DNA from: Xanthobacter dioxanivorans
Lineage (GTDB): Bacteria > Pseudomonadota > Alphaproteobacteria > Rhizobiales > Xanthobacteraceae
Assembly (NCBI RefSeq): GCF_016807805.1
Contig: NZ_CP063362.1
Coordinates: 2,655,001 to 2,719,000 of the forward strand
Reading direction: 5' to 3'
Length of the DNA stretch: 64,000 bases
Shown here: positions 17,414 through 26,049 of the stretch, one piece after another
How the letters are laid out: each line of letters opens with the position of its first letter
Position numbering within the stretch: position 1 is the first letter of the stretch
Translations under genes and position numbers: made by a program
The notes under the pieces: generated by a model
Told to the model about the DNA's origin: nothing
Seen by the model: only the letters and a program-made list of their open reading frames with translations
Database searches by the model: none

Positions 17414-18289
17414 TTACGATCCGTCCCCTTCACGCGGGTCATGTCCGGTCCGGCGCGGGGGACCTGAATCGCCCTCCTTCGCAGGTGCCGCGGCATCGTA
17501 GCCCGAAAATGCCCCGGAGGCGTCGAACGGCCCGCCGAAGGCGGTATATCCACCGTCCACCGGCACGATCGCCCCGGTAACGTAAGAGGCCTCTTGCGAA
17601 GCGAGAAAGGCGACCACCCGGGCGATCTCCTCCGGCTGCCCCATGCGGCCGAGGGGCGTGCGCGCCGCGATCCGCCGCGCATCCAGCCGCCCGCTGGTGA
17701 TCAGCCCTTCCACCAGCCGCGTGCGCACGTAGCCGGGGGCCACCGCATTCACCCGGATGCCGAACCGCGCCCATTCGCAGGCCAGAACCCGGGTCATCAT
17801 GGAAATCCCGGCCTTGGCCACCGAATAGGCGGTGCGCACGGGAATGCCCAGCTCCCCCGCGATGGAGCCGAGATTGATGATGGCGCCACCCCCCTGCCTG
17901 GCCATGCCGGCGGCAACCGCTCGCGACATCAGGAAGGTGCCGTTCACGTGGATGGCGAGCGTTCGCTCGAACACGGCGAGGCTCTGGTCGAGGGTGGGCA
18001 CGCCGCCGTCGCCGACGCCGGCATTGTTGACGAGGATGTCGATGCGTCCGAAGGCATCGCGCACCTCGCCGACCATGGCCTCCACATCGGCCTCGCTGGA
18101 CACGTCCGCGCGCACCGACAGGTGGGCTTCGCCCAGCGTCTGCGCCGCCCGGGCGGCGGCCTCCAGGTCGAGGTCGTTGAGCGCAACGCGGGCGCCCCGC
18201 TCCGCCAGCACCCGCGCGATGGCAAGGCCGATGCCGTTGCCGGCACCGGTGACGAGCGCGACGCGGCCCGCGAGCGGAAGTGTGGTCAT
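17414..18289 (-). CDS. SDR-family dehydrogenase
   Basis: 291 residues. Classical short-chain dehydrogenase with TGAGNGIGLAIA cofactor loop, Asp-ended beta strand (NDLDLEAA), NNAG, catalytic Ser in INLGSIAG and YSVAK. The cofactor site suggests NAD. The C-terminus after PVDGGYTAFGG extends about 40 residues beyond the usual length with a polar, Pro/Gly-rich tail. It would oxidise a secondary alcohol (or its CoA ester) in the ring-degradation route of this operon. It sits between the MenB/BadI-like hydrolase and the TetR gene. Confidence 0.82.
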   Translation of the reverse strand: MTTLPLAGRVALVTGAGNGIGLAIARVLAERGARVALNDLDLEAAARAAQTLGEAHLSVRADVSSEADVEAMVGEVRDAFGRIDILVNNAGVGDGGVPTLDQSLAVFERTLAIHVNGTFLMSRAVAAGMARQGGGAIINLGSIAGELGIPVRTAYSVAKAGISMMTRVLACEWARFGIRVNAVAPGYVRTRLVEGLITSGRLDARRIAARTPLGRMGQPEEIARVVAFLASQEASYVTGAIVPVDGGYTAFGGPFDASGAFSGYDAAAPAKEGDSGPPRRTGHDPREGDGS

Positions 18290-18306
18290 CGCTATGCGCC
18301 CCCTGC

Positions 18307-19092
18307 TCAGCGGAACCGGGAGAAATCGGGCTGGCGCTTCTCCAGGAAGGCGGTGCGCCCCTCGCTCGCCTCCTCGGAATTGACGAAGCTGGCAAGGCCG
18401 TCCGCGGCCATCTTCACCTGGCCGAAGATGTGGGCGCTGTCGGCGTTGAAGGCATGCTTGAGGAATTTCAGCGCGGTCGGGCTCAGGGCAACCGCCTGCT
18501 TCGCCAGCGCGCGCGCCTCCTCCATCAGCTTGTCGGCGGGCACCACCCGGTTCACCAGCCCCCATTCGAGGGCGGTCCTGGCGTCGTACTGCTGGCAGAA
18601 AAACCAGATCTCCCGCGCCCGCTTCTCGCCGACGGTGCGGGCAAGATAGGCCGAGCCCCAGCCCGCGTCGAACGAGCCGACGCGCGGTCCCGCCTGGCCG
18701 AACTTCGCGTGCTCGGCGGCGATGGTCACGTCGCAGAGCACGTGGATGACGTGGCCGCCGCCGATGGCATAGCCGTTCACGGCGCAGATCACCGGCTTGG
18801 GGATGTTGCGGATGACCATGTGCAGGTCGTCGATCTCCCACAGGCCGTTCTCCGATGCGCCGTAGGTGCCCTTCTCCTGCATCTCCTTCTGGTCGCCGCC
18901 GACGCAGAAGGCCTTGGTGCCGGCCGCGGTGAGGATCACCACCCCCGCCTCCTTGTCGGCCCAGGCGCGCTTGAAGGCGTGGATCAGCTCTTCGATGGTC
19001 CGCCCGCGGAAGCAGTTCAGGCGATCGGGCCGGTTGATGGTGATGGTGGCGATGCCTTCGCTCACTTCGTAGAGGACGTCGGTGTAGATCAT
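18307..19092 (-). CDS. MenB/BadI-like ring hydrolase or cyclase paralogue
   Basis: 261 residues of the crotonase superfamily, in the 1,4-dihydroxynaphthoyl-CoA synthase/BadI clade: CVGGDQKEM, GGGHVIHVLCDVTIAAEHAK, GQAGPRVGSFDAGWGSAYLA and AREIWFFCQQYDA. The S-x-D pair is kept (Ser140, Asp142). The tyrosine found in BadI (Tyr242 of the copy at 37468) and MenB is replaced by Val237 in SFVNSEEASEG. It would act on a cyclic beta-keto acyl-CoA, but altered chemistry is likely. ATG 19092 is chosen because it aligns with the family N-terminus; a TTG at 19125 would overlap the CoA-transferase. Not a simple enoyl-CoA hydratase. Confidence 0.78.
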   Translation of the reverse strand: MIYTDVLYEVSEGIATITINRPDRLNCFRGRTIEELIHAFKRAWADKEAGVVILTAAGTKAFCVGGDQKEMQEKGTYGASENGLWEIDDLHMVIRNIPKPVICAVNGYAIGGGHVIHVLCDVTIAAEHAKFGQAGPRVGSFDAGWGSAYLARTVGEKRAREIWFFCQQYDARTALEWGLVNRVVPADKLMEEARALAKQAVALSPTALKFLKHAFNADSAHIFGQVKMAADGLASFVNSEEASEGRTAFLEKRQPDFSRFR

Positions 19093-19121
19093 CTCAGGTC
19101 TCCGGAAGGATAAGGACCGCC

Positions 19122-20810
19122 TCAAGCGAGGATCGTCCGGCAGGGGTCGAAGCCGCGCAGCAGCGCGAGGTCGTCGGGGGTGGGGGGAGCGAAGCGGACA
19201 AGGTCGGGCGCGCGGGCGATCTCGCGCCCGCAGCGCCGGGAGATTTCACTGAGCGTCGCCTGTTCCTCGCCGGGGGCGCAGGTCACGCCGGTGACGCGCA
19301 GGTCTCCCGTCTCGTCGCGCTCGAGCAATCCGAGATCGGTGGCCACCCCGGCATGGTGTCGGATCGGGCTGGTCACGAACGGCAGCTCCTCCACGAAGCG
19401 CCCCGCTTTCAGAGGCATGACCACGAGGCAGGCGCCGCCGCCGCTGGCGAGGTCGTTGGCGCCGCCCGATCCGACGATCAGGCGCCCGTCGGCCGAGCGG
19501 GAGGAATTGATGTTGCCCTGCCGGTCGATCTGCGCCGCGGCGAGCATGGCGAGGCAGCGCCTGGCGTTGGAGCCGGCGAGCACGCCGAGGGTCTGCGTGA
19601 AGCTTGAGTGGAACAGTGAGGATGCCGCGTTCGGGCGGTTGAAGAGGTAGGGATCGCCGGCGATGGGGCGAAACCCGATCATCCCGGTTTCCGCGATGAG
19701 GGAGACCGGAAGCTGGCGCGCGCGGCACCGCCGCTCCGCGCCCCACGCGGCAAGATGGGCAAGCCCGATACCGGCGAACAGCGTGTCCGCGGCGTTGGCG
19801 GCGACGCGCCCTTCCGCCACTGTCATGGCGAGCGCGGCGGCGCGCTCCTCGGGCGAGGCGGGCTCGTCCCAACCCTTCGGATCCGCGGCGATGGGAGAAA
19901 CCGCCTCCGCCCTCAGGTCGTCGAGGCGCACGGCGCCGAGGCGGTCCAGATAGGCCGCATGGTCGGTGCCGAACACCCACTCCTCCACCCAGGCCCTGAG
20001 GGCCCCGGGATCGCGCACCAAAGCGCGCAGCATCTGCCGGAAGGCGTAGTCCTCCGCATAGGATTCGACCCCCTCGTCCTCGGACCAGAGGAACTGGCCC
20101 TGCGGATGGGCGCCGAACGGTGCGTGGACCACGTGGGCCACCAGGTGGCCCGGGATGCCGGTGCGCGGGCCGATGCCGCGCAGCGTCTCCGGCGACACCA
20201 CGCGCTCCGCCGTCACCACCACCTGGCGCGCGGCGTAGACACCCCAGCTCTCCTCGGCATCGGGCGCGTGGAGGATGGTGTTGCCCAGGGTATCCGCCAC
20301 CGGCGCATGCAGGAAGGTCACGTCCGGGCGCAACGGCGCGATGACGCTCGCCGGCGCGCCGGTGAAGGGGTCCGTGATGCGGGCACGCTGGCGCCCGTTC
20401 CAAAGGCCGGAGCCGAACAGGCTGTTGGTGGGCACGAACGGCCACCCCATTGCCCCGGCCATCAGGCGCAGCGTCATGGTGAGGTTGGTCCAGTCCGGGT
20501 CGTTGCCGGCGCAGGCATCGATCTCCGCCTGGAGCTGCCGCGACGGCGCGGGCGCCGGATAGGTTCCCCCGGCGAAAGCCGATTCCAGCCGCTCCACCGC
20601 GCCTGCCGCCACCAGGATCGAGGCATATTCCAGGAGGCCCGTGCCGGCGAGCGTCAGGCATCGGCGGTCGCGGAACTGCCGCGCCACCTCGAAGGCCGCG
20701 GCGTGGGAGCGGTTGTGGGTGAAGGCGAAGAGCAGGGTCGCGCCGGGAGTGACCGTGGCGCGCACTGCATCCCCGAGGGTGGCGACCTTGCTCGTGGTTT
20801 CCCGGCTCAT
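19122..20810 (-). CDS. Fused alpha-beta class I CoA-transferase (IpdAB/glutaconate-transferase-like)
   Basis: 562 residues in one chain. The N-terminal half resembles the alpha subunit (LLFAFTHNRSHAAAFEVARQ, LESAFAGGTYPAP, FLHAPVADTLGN). The C-terminal half resembles the beta subunit: VSLIAETGMIG with Glu374 at the position of the catalytic Glu of class I transferases, then AQIDRQGNINSS and LIVGSGGANDLASGGGAC. Family members either transfer CoA between acids or, as in mycobacterial IpdAB, hydrolyse a carbon-carbon bond of a cyclic CoA ester. In an operon with a BadI/MenB-like hydrolase, SDRs and a TetR regulator, a ring-opening role is attractive but inferred. Confidence 0.72.
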   Translation of the reverse strand: MSRETTSKVATLGDAVRATVTPGATLLFAFTHNRSHAAAFEVARQFRDRRCLTLAGTGLLEYASILVAAGAVERLESAFAGGTYPAPAPSRQLQAEIDACAGNDPDWTNLTMTLRLMAGAMGWPFVPTNSLFGSGLWNGRQRARITDPFTGAPASVIAPLRPDVTFLHAPVADTLGNTILHAPDAEESWGVYAARQVVVTAERVVSPETLRGIGPRTGIPGHLVAHVVHAPFGAHPQGQFLWSEDEGVESYAEDYAFRQMLRALVRDPGALRAWVEEWVFGTDHAAYLDRLGAVRLDDLRAEAVSPIAADPKGWDEPASPEERAAALAMTVAEGRVAANAADTLFAGIGLAHLAAWGAERRCRARQLPVSLIAETGMIGFRPIAGDPYLFNRPNAASSLFHSSFTQTLGVLAGSNARRCLAMLAAAQIDRQGNINSSRSADGRLIVGSGGANDLASGGGACLVVMPLKAGRFVEELPFVTSPIRHHAGVATDLGLLERDETGDLRVTGVTCAPGEEQATLSEISRRCGREIARAPDLVRFAPPTPDDLALLRGFDPCRTILA

Positions 20811-20873
20811 GATGTCCCGTCGTTGGAAAGATCCGCGGAAACGGCGCTCTCGCGGGAGGCGCCGTGTGCCCCC

Positions 20874-21617
20874 TCAGCCCACCATGGTCAGGCCGCCGCT
20901 CACGCTCAGCACCTGGCCGGTGATGAAGCTGGAGCGGTCGGAGGCGAAATAGAGCACCGCGTCGGCGATCTCGGAGGGCTGGGCCACCCGCTTCATGGGA
21001 ATGGCGTTGGTGAGCGCCTCGCGCATCTTGTCCGACTGGGAGGCGAACAGGGGCGTGTCGGTGGGGCCGGGGCAGATGCAGTTCACCCGGACCTGCTTGC
21101 GCACCACCTCGCGGGCGAGCGACTTGGTGAAGGCGATGATCCCGCCCTTGGCGCCGGCATAGACCGTCTCGCCATAGGAGCCGACCCGCCCGGCATCGCT
21201 CGCCACGTTGACGATGCGCCCGGAGCCGGAGGCGAACAACAGCGGCAGCAGCGCCCGCGTCACCTGCACCGGCCCCATGAAGTTGAGCGCGACGATCTTC
21301 TCCCAGTATTCGGGGGAGTTCTCCATGAACGGCTGGATGATGTCCCAGCCGGCGGCATTGACCAGCACGTCGAGCCGGCCGAACTCCGCCTCGATGCGGG
21401 CGGCGAGGGCCGCGGCGGAGGCCCGGTCGGTCACGTCGAGGGGCAGAAAGCGAACATCTCCGGTCGCCTGGACCGCTCCGGCCGCCGCCTCGCCCGCCGG
21501 CACGTTGACGTCGGTCAGCGCCACCCGTGCCCCGGCCTCGGCGAAGGCGCGCGCGCAGGCATGGCCGATGCCCGAGGCGGCGCCGGTGACGACAACGATC
21601 TTGTCCTTGAAATTCAT
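20874..21617 (-). CDS. BadH-like SDR (2-hydroxycyclic-acyl-CoA dehydrogenase paralogue)
   Basis: 247 residues. Motifs: TGAASGIGHACARAFAEAG, Asp in LTDVNV, NAAGWDI, catalytic YAGAK and the C-terminal FITGQVLSVSGGLTMVG. NAAGWDIIQPF and SVSGGLTMVG match the BadH signature also seen in the copy at 33678 (NNAGWDVFRPF, SVSGGLSMVG). It should oxidise a 2-hydroxycycloalkyl-CoA to the 2-keto form ahead of ring opening. GGAG lies 6 bp before ATG 21617, which is preferred over two nearby ATGs. Next to the frameshifted hydratase gene. Confidence 0.8.
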   Translation of the reverse strand: MNFKDKIVVVTGAASGIGHACARAFAEAGARVALTDVNVPAGEAAAGAVQATGDVRFLPLDVTDRASAAALAARIEAEFGRLDVLVNAAGWDIIQPFMENSPEYWEKIVALNFMGPVQVTRALLPLLFASGSGRIVNVASDAGRVGSYGETVYAGAKGGIIAFTKSLAREVVRKQVRVNCICPGPTDTPLFASQSDKMREALTNAIPMKRVAQPSEIADAVLYFASDRSSFITGQVLSVSGGLTMVG

Positions 21618-21647
21618 CATGATCTCCATCGAATGAAACAGGCGGCG

Positions 21648-22405
21648 TCAGGACGCCTTGCGGGCGAAGAAGCGCTCGACCCGCTCGCGGGCCTCCCGGG
21701 TGGGCATGATCTGCGCCGGCTTTTCGATCTCACGGGCGAAACCGTCGGCCCGCGGATCGGACCAGGCGGCGATGCAGTCCTTGGAAGCGGCGAGGGCCTG
21801 GCGCGACAGGCCGGAAATCCGCCCCGCGATCTCCGCCACGCGCGCGTCGAGTTCCCCGGCCTCCGCCGTCCATTGGGTGATGCCGAGCCGCGCCGCCTCC
21901 GTGCCCTCCACCACCTCCCCGCCAAGGATCAGCCGCGAGGCGACGCCAGGCCCACACAGCCGGGTCAGGCGCTGGGTCCCCCCGCGCCGGGGATCATGCC
22001 GACCCGCGCCTCGGGCAGGCCGAGCTTTGCCCGCGTGGTGGCGATCCTGAGGTCGCAGGCCAGCGCCAGCTCAAGCCCGCCGCCCAAGGCCGGCCCGTCG
22101 ATCACCGCGAGCGTGACGGCGGGCAGCGCCTCCAGACGGTTGAAGACGGCATGGAGCGTGCGCACATAGGCAACCATCCGCCCGGTCCCGTCGGCGCCGT
22201 CGAAGAAGCTGCGGATGAGGGCGAGATCGGCTCCGGCACAGAAGCATTTCTGGTTTGAGCGGATCACCACCAGCGTCGGCTGCATGGCCTCCACCGTGTC
22301 GAGGGCGGCCTCCAGGGCGTCCACGAAGGCGGGGTCGATGGCGTTGACCGGGGGACGGCTCAGGGTGAGGGTCGCGACCGCGCCCTCCCGCTCCGTGCGG
22401 ATCAT
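21648..22405 (-). pseudogene. Enoyl-CoA hydratase with a single-base frameshift
   Basis: The frame from ATG 22405 reads a normal crotonase (FCAGADLALIRSFF, GGGLELALACDLRIATTRAK, GLPEARVGMIPGAGG) and then hits a stop at 21965. The rest continues in another frame (EVVEGTEAARLGITQWTAEA, to FFARKAS at 21648). Restoring one base next to the six-G run (minus strand, 21983-21978) gives GAGGTQRLTRLCGPGVASRL and a full protein of about 252 residues with both catalytic Glu. It could be an inactivating mutation, a phase-variable tract or a sequencing error. Paralogue of the hydratase at 31681. Confidence 0.75.
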
Positions 22406-24024
22406 GGCTGGCTCCTGTCGGGGGTTTCGGCGAGCGCCTTGCGGATGAGGAACTTCTGGATCTTGCCGCTGGCGTTGGACGGCAGGCTGGGCCACACCTC
22501 CAGGCGTTCCGGCAGCTTGAAGCGCGCCACGCCCTTGGCGGCGAGGAAGTCGGTCAATTCGGGCAAAGTGAGGCTGCGGCCGGGATGGGGCACCACCACC
22601 GCGCATCCAATCTCGCCGAGGCGCTCGTGCGGCATTCCCACCACCACCACCTGGCGCACGGCGGGATGGGCGCACAGATAGTCCTCCACCTCTCGCACCG
22701 AGATGTTCTGTCCGCCGCGGACGATGATGTCCTTGATACGCCCGACCACGCGCAGCGATCCGTCGCTTTCGCGGCGCGCGAGGTCGCCCGAGTGGTACCA
22801 ACCGTCGGGGTCGAGGTCGCGAGCGGTCAGTTCCGGCTCGCCGAGATAGCCGAGGAAGGTGTTCGGTCCGCGCGACCACTCCTCGCCCACCTCGCCGTCG
22901 GCAAGGTCCCGCCCGTCCGGCGAGACGATCCGGACCTCGATGTTGCCGACCGGCCGCCCGTCGGTGGTCCAGGCCTTGTCCGCCGGGTCCTGCGGATGCA
23001 CCACCGTGTGGGGCGGGCTTTCGGTGGAGCCGTAGACCGACATGACACGCACGCCGGCTGCAACCGCCCGCTGCGCCGCCGGAACCGGCACGGGGGCGCC
23101 CCCGCACAGGAAGTAGCGCAGGTTCGGAAGGCTGCTCCCGGTCTTCTCCAGGGCGGCGACGATGTCGACGAGGAACGGTGTCGCGCCCATGGTCCAGGTG
23201 CAGCGGTGCTCGGCGAGCTGGCGCATCGCCGCGTGCCCCTCGAACACGTCGAGCAGCGACAGGGAGCCGCCCAGCATCAGCGTCATCACCACGCCGTGCA
23301 TGAAGCCGGTGGTGTGGGAGATGGGCGAGGCCATGAAGGCGACGTCGCGGGCATCGAGCCGCAGCGCATCGGCCAGCGCCTGCTCGCCGAAGCGGATCGT
23401 GTTGTGGGTGTGGACCGCGCCTTTCGCCCGGGATTCCGTTCCGGACGTGAACAGCACCGCCACCGGGTCGTCGGCATCGAGGGCCGGTGGCGCCGCCAGC
23501 GGCGAGTGGGTCAGCGCCTCGGCCCGGGAGTGGCCGATGGTGGCCTCCCCCTCGCCCATCCGCACGATGGTGCGGCCGGCGAGCAGGGCCGGATCCACGG
23601 CGGCGAGCAGCGCGGTGAAATCGGTGCTGCGGAAGCGGCCAGGGACGAACAGGGCCCGGCTGTCACACTTGGCGAGCACGAAGGACAATTCCGCCCGTCC
23701 GTAGGTTACCGGGATCGGGTTGACCACTGCCCCGAGCCTCATGACGGCGACGAAGACCACCACCGTCTCGCACCAGTTGGGCAGGCAGACTGTGACCACG
23801 TCCCCCCGGCCGACGCCGCTGGCCGCGAGGAAGCCGGCGACGCGCTGCGAACGGGCATCGAGGTCGGCATAAGTGAGGCTGGTGCCCGATGCATCACGCA
23901 CCGCCACCTTGTCCGGGGCCGCCCGCACGCTCGCGGCGATGAGGTCGGGCAGGGTGTCGTCCCGCCACTGTCCGCTCGCGCGGTAGGCGGCGGCGCGTTC
24001 GGGGTTGGGGAGGGGAAAGCCCAT
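22402..24024 (-). CDS. AliA-like acyl-CoA ligase (AMP-forming)
   Basis: 540 residues. The adenylate-forming motif is FTSGTESRAKGAVHTHNT (192-209) rather than the usual TSGTTGxPKG. The A5-type motif is YGSTESPP, A8 is YHSGDLARRESDGSLRVVGR and the C-terminal Lys is in SGKIQKFLIRK. Segments such as TWTMGATPFLVDIVAAL closely parallel the AliA copy at 38344 (TFTMGATPFLNDLADHC), so an alicyclic or hydroaromatic acid is the likely substrate. ATG 24024 overlaps the stop of the preceding SDR (TGATG); the 3' end overlaps the frameshifted hydratase by 4 bp. The reading frame continues upstream across the SDR but that is not coding. Confidence 0.8.
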   Translation of the reverse strand: MGFPLPNPERAAAYRASGQWRDDTLPDLIAASVRAAPDKVAVRDASGTSLTYADLDARSQRVAGFLAASGVGRGDVVTVCLPNWCETVVVFVAVMRLGAVVNPIPVTYGRAELSFVLAKCDSRALFVPGRFRSTDFTALLAAVDPALLAGRTIVRMGEGEATIGHSRAEALTHSPLAAPPALDADDPVAVLFTSGTESRAKGAVHTHNTIRFGEQALADALRLDARDVAFMASPISHTTGFMHGVVMTLMLGGSLSLLDVFEGHAAMRQLAEHRCTWTMGATPFLVDIVAALEKTGSSLPNLRYFLCGGAPVPVPAAQRAVAAGVRVMSVYGSTESPPHTVVHPQDPADKAWTTDGRPVGNIEVRIVSPDGRDLADGEVGEEWSRGPNTFLGYLGEPELTARDLDPDGWYHSGDLARRESDGSLRVVGRIKDIIVRGGQNISVREVEDYLCAHPAVRQVVVVGMPHERLGEIGCAVVVPHPGRSLTLPELTDFLAAKGVARFKLPERLEVWPSLPSNASGKIQKFLIRKALAETPDRSQP

Positions 24025-24803
24025 CACGCCGCCCCCGCCTTGGGCCGTCCGGCGAGGTGGGCCTGGATGGAGCCGAGAAACCCGCCGTCGACGACGATGT
24101 TCTGTCCGGTGATGTAGCGCGCCGCCGGCGAGATCAGGAACGCGACCACGCCGGCCAGGTCCGCGGCCGCGTCGCCGATCCGGCGCAGTGGCACCAGCGC
24201 CTCGCGCGCCGCCCGCCGGGATGGGTCGGCGTAGATGGCGGCGGTCATGTCGCTGAGGAACAGACCCGGCGACACTGCATTGGCGCGCGCGCCGCTGGCG
24301 GCCCATTCCTGGGCCAGGGTCTGCACCAGCATGAGCAGCGCCGCCTTGCTGGGGCTGTAGGCGCCGCCGCCGGGATAGGGCTGCACACCGGAGGTGGAGG
24401 CGACGGCGACGAATGCGCCGTCGGTCGCGGCCAGATGGGGATGGGCGGCGCGGGCCAGAAGCCACGCGCCGCGCACGTTCACGGCGAAGGTGCGATCCCA
24501 GGCCTCCTCGTCGATCTCGGCGAGGGAGCCCGCCAGCATGATGCCGGCATTGGAGACCACCGCGTCCAGGCCGCCGAACGCGGCGACGGTCTGTGAAACG
24601 AGGGCGGCGGGGACGGTGCTGTCGCCGAGGTCGCCGACCAGGGCTTCGGCATGCGCCCCCCGTGCCCGGCACGCTGTGACCGCCTCGTCGTGCTCGCGGG
24701 AGGCCTTTGTGGCGCACAAGCCGATGGCGACCCCCGGCCCCGCGAGACGTTCCGCCATGGCGCGGCCGATGCCGCGGCTCGCTCCGGTGAGGAGGATGCG
24801 CAT
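24024..24803 (-). CDS. SDR-family dehydrogenase in transporter operon
   Basis: 259 residues. TGASRGIGRAMAERLAG, SNAGIM, AVASTSGV with catalytic Ser, YSPSK, and the C-terminal ITGQNIVVDGGFLGS identify a classical SDR. ATG 24803 has AGGGGG upstream. It follows the substrate-binding protein gene by 14 bp, the same relative position occupied by the SDR at 54684 after the second LivK-type gene. A role in the first oxidation of the imported acid or an alcohol derived from it is inferred; the specific substrate is unknown. Confidence 0.8.
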   Translation of the reverse strand: MRILLTGASRGIGRAMAERLAGPGVAIGLCATKASREHDEAVTACRARGAHAEALVGDLGDSTVPAALVSQTVAAFGGLDAVVSNAGIMLAGSLAEIDEEAWDRTFAVNVRGAWLLARAAHPHLAATDGAFVAVASTSGVQPYPGGGAYSPSKAALLMLVQTLAQEWAASGARANAVSPGLFLSDMTAAIYADPSRRAAREALVPLRRIGDAAADLAGVVAFLISPAARYITGQNIVVDGGFLGSIQAHLAGRPKAGAA

Positions 24804-24817
24804 GGAAGCCCCCTCGC

Positions 24818-25999
24818 TCACAGCTTGCAGGCCGGGCTGGGCGGCGGGGTCGCCGTGGCGGCGTCGAAGGTGAGGAGGGTCTTGATGGCGACCTTCCCGT
24901 CCGTCTCGGAGACACGGCCGATATAGTTGGGCAGCTCCATCTGGTGGTCGGCGGCGCGCATGGTCACGTCGCCGAACACGGTGGAGACGGTGAGGCCTTC
25001 GAGCGCCTTGGCGACCTCCAGCGGAGCGACGCTCTTCGCCTTGGTCACGGCGGAGAAGATGGCCTGCATGCCGGCATACGCCTCTCCCTCGTAGTCGGTG
25101 GGGTCGGTCTGGAACTTGGCGCGCCAGGCGGCGACGAAGTCCGCGTTCACCGGCGTCGGGATGTCTGGCGCGTAGCCGAGGTTGCCCCAGATGCCGATGG
25201 CGTCCTTGCCCACCGCCTTGATGGAGGAGGGGGTGACGAAGTTGTGGCCGAACATTACCACTTTGTCGGTGAGGCCGAACTGCTTGGCCTGCTTGGCGAA
25301 ATTGATCGCGTCGGAGCCGGCGAGCGCGACCCACAGCCCCTGCGCCCCGCTGTCGCGCAGCTGGGTGATGTAGGGGGCGTAGTCGGTGGTGCCGAGCGGC
25401 GGGAAGAGTTCGAGCTTGACGGTGCGCCCGAGCCGCTCGGCGGTGGTCTTGAAGGCGGAGCCGGAGCCACGTCCCCACAGATAGTCGGCCGCGATGATGG
25501 CCCAGGTCTGCTCCTTCTGGTCCTTCAGCCAGGGAGCGACGATGGCGAAGTCCATGTCGTCGGAATGGTTGGCGCGGAACATGCGCCGGGAGCAGGAATC
25601 GCCGGTGATCTTTGGGCTCTTGTTCACCACCGAGACATAGATGGCATCCCAGCGGTTGAGCTGTGTGGACAGCGCCAGGCCGACGGCGGAGGAGATGGTG
25701 CCGATGAGGATCCGGTATCCCTCCAGGCTCAGCTTCTCGCCCGCCCTGCGGCCGGCATCGGGGTTGCCCTCGTCGTCGGCGACGCGCACCTCCACCTTGT
25801 GCCCGTCGACACCGCCGGCGGCGTTCGCCCGCTCCGCCGCGAACTCGATGGCCCGCACCACCTGGTCGCCCAGCACCGCGAGGGCGCCGGTGCGCGAGGT
25901 GGGCACGCCGATGCGCAGCGGATCAGGCGCGGCCTGTGCCGGCGCGGCCCCGGCCGCGAGGGCCAGCAAGATGGCCAACGACTTGGAAACTCCCTTCAT
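24818..25999 (-). CDS. LivK-type ABC transporter substrate-binding protein
   Basis: 393 residues with a signal peptide (SLAILLALAAGAAPAQA) and the type I periplasmic-binding fold of the branched-chain-amino-acid/aromatic-acid group: DPLRIGVPTSRTGALAVLGD, ANAAGGVDGHKVEVRVADDE, GAQGLWVALAGSDAINFAKQ. It is a clear paralogue of the protein at 53416; both share SCSRR(L/M)FR.NH and end in PACKL. Gene context points to an alicyclic or aromatic carboxylate rather than leucine. AGGGAGAAG precedes the ATG. Confidence 0.85.
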   Translation of the reverse strand: MKGVSKSLAILLALAAGAAPAQAAPDPLRIGVPTSRTGALAVLGDQVVRAIEFAAERANAAGGVDGHKVEVRVADDEGNPDAGRRAGEKLSLEGYRILIGTISSAVGLALSTQLNRWDAIYVSVVNKSPKITGDSCSRRMFRANHSDDMDFAIVAPWLKDQKEQTWAIIAADYLWGRGSGSAFKTTAERLGRTVKLELFPPLGTTDYAPYITQLRDSGAQGLWVALAGSDAINFAKQAKQFGLTDKVVMFGHNFVTPSSIKAVGKDAIGIWGNLGYAPDIPTPVNADFVAAWRAKFQTDPTDYEGEAYAGMQAIFSAVTKAKSVAPLEVAKALEGLTVSTVFGDVTMRAADHQMELPNYIGRVSETDGKVAIKTLLTFDAATATPPPSPACKL

Positions 26000-26049
26000 G
26001 ACGCTTCTCCCTTTTCATTTCCGGCTTCTTTGTTCTTCACTCTTTTTCT

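Noticed and set aside
19755..22169. Long plus-strand open frame of about 800 codons
   Set aside because: Antisense to the CoA-transferase, BadH-like SDR and hydratase; no recognisable domain.
22402..24915. Apparent SDR-ligase fusion of 837 codons
   Set aside because: The upstream part is an out-of-frame reading of the SDR gene. The ligase has its own ATG in a TGATG overlap and a family-typical N-terminus.
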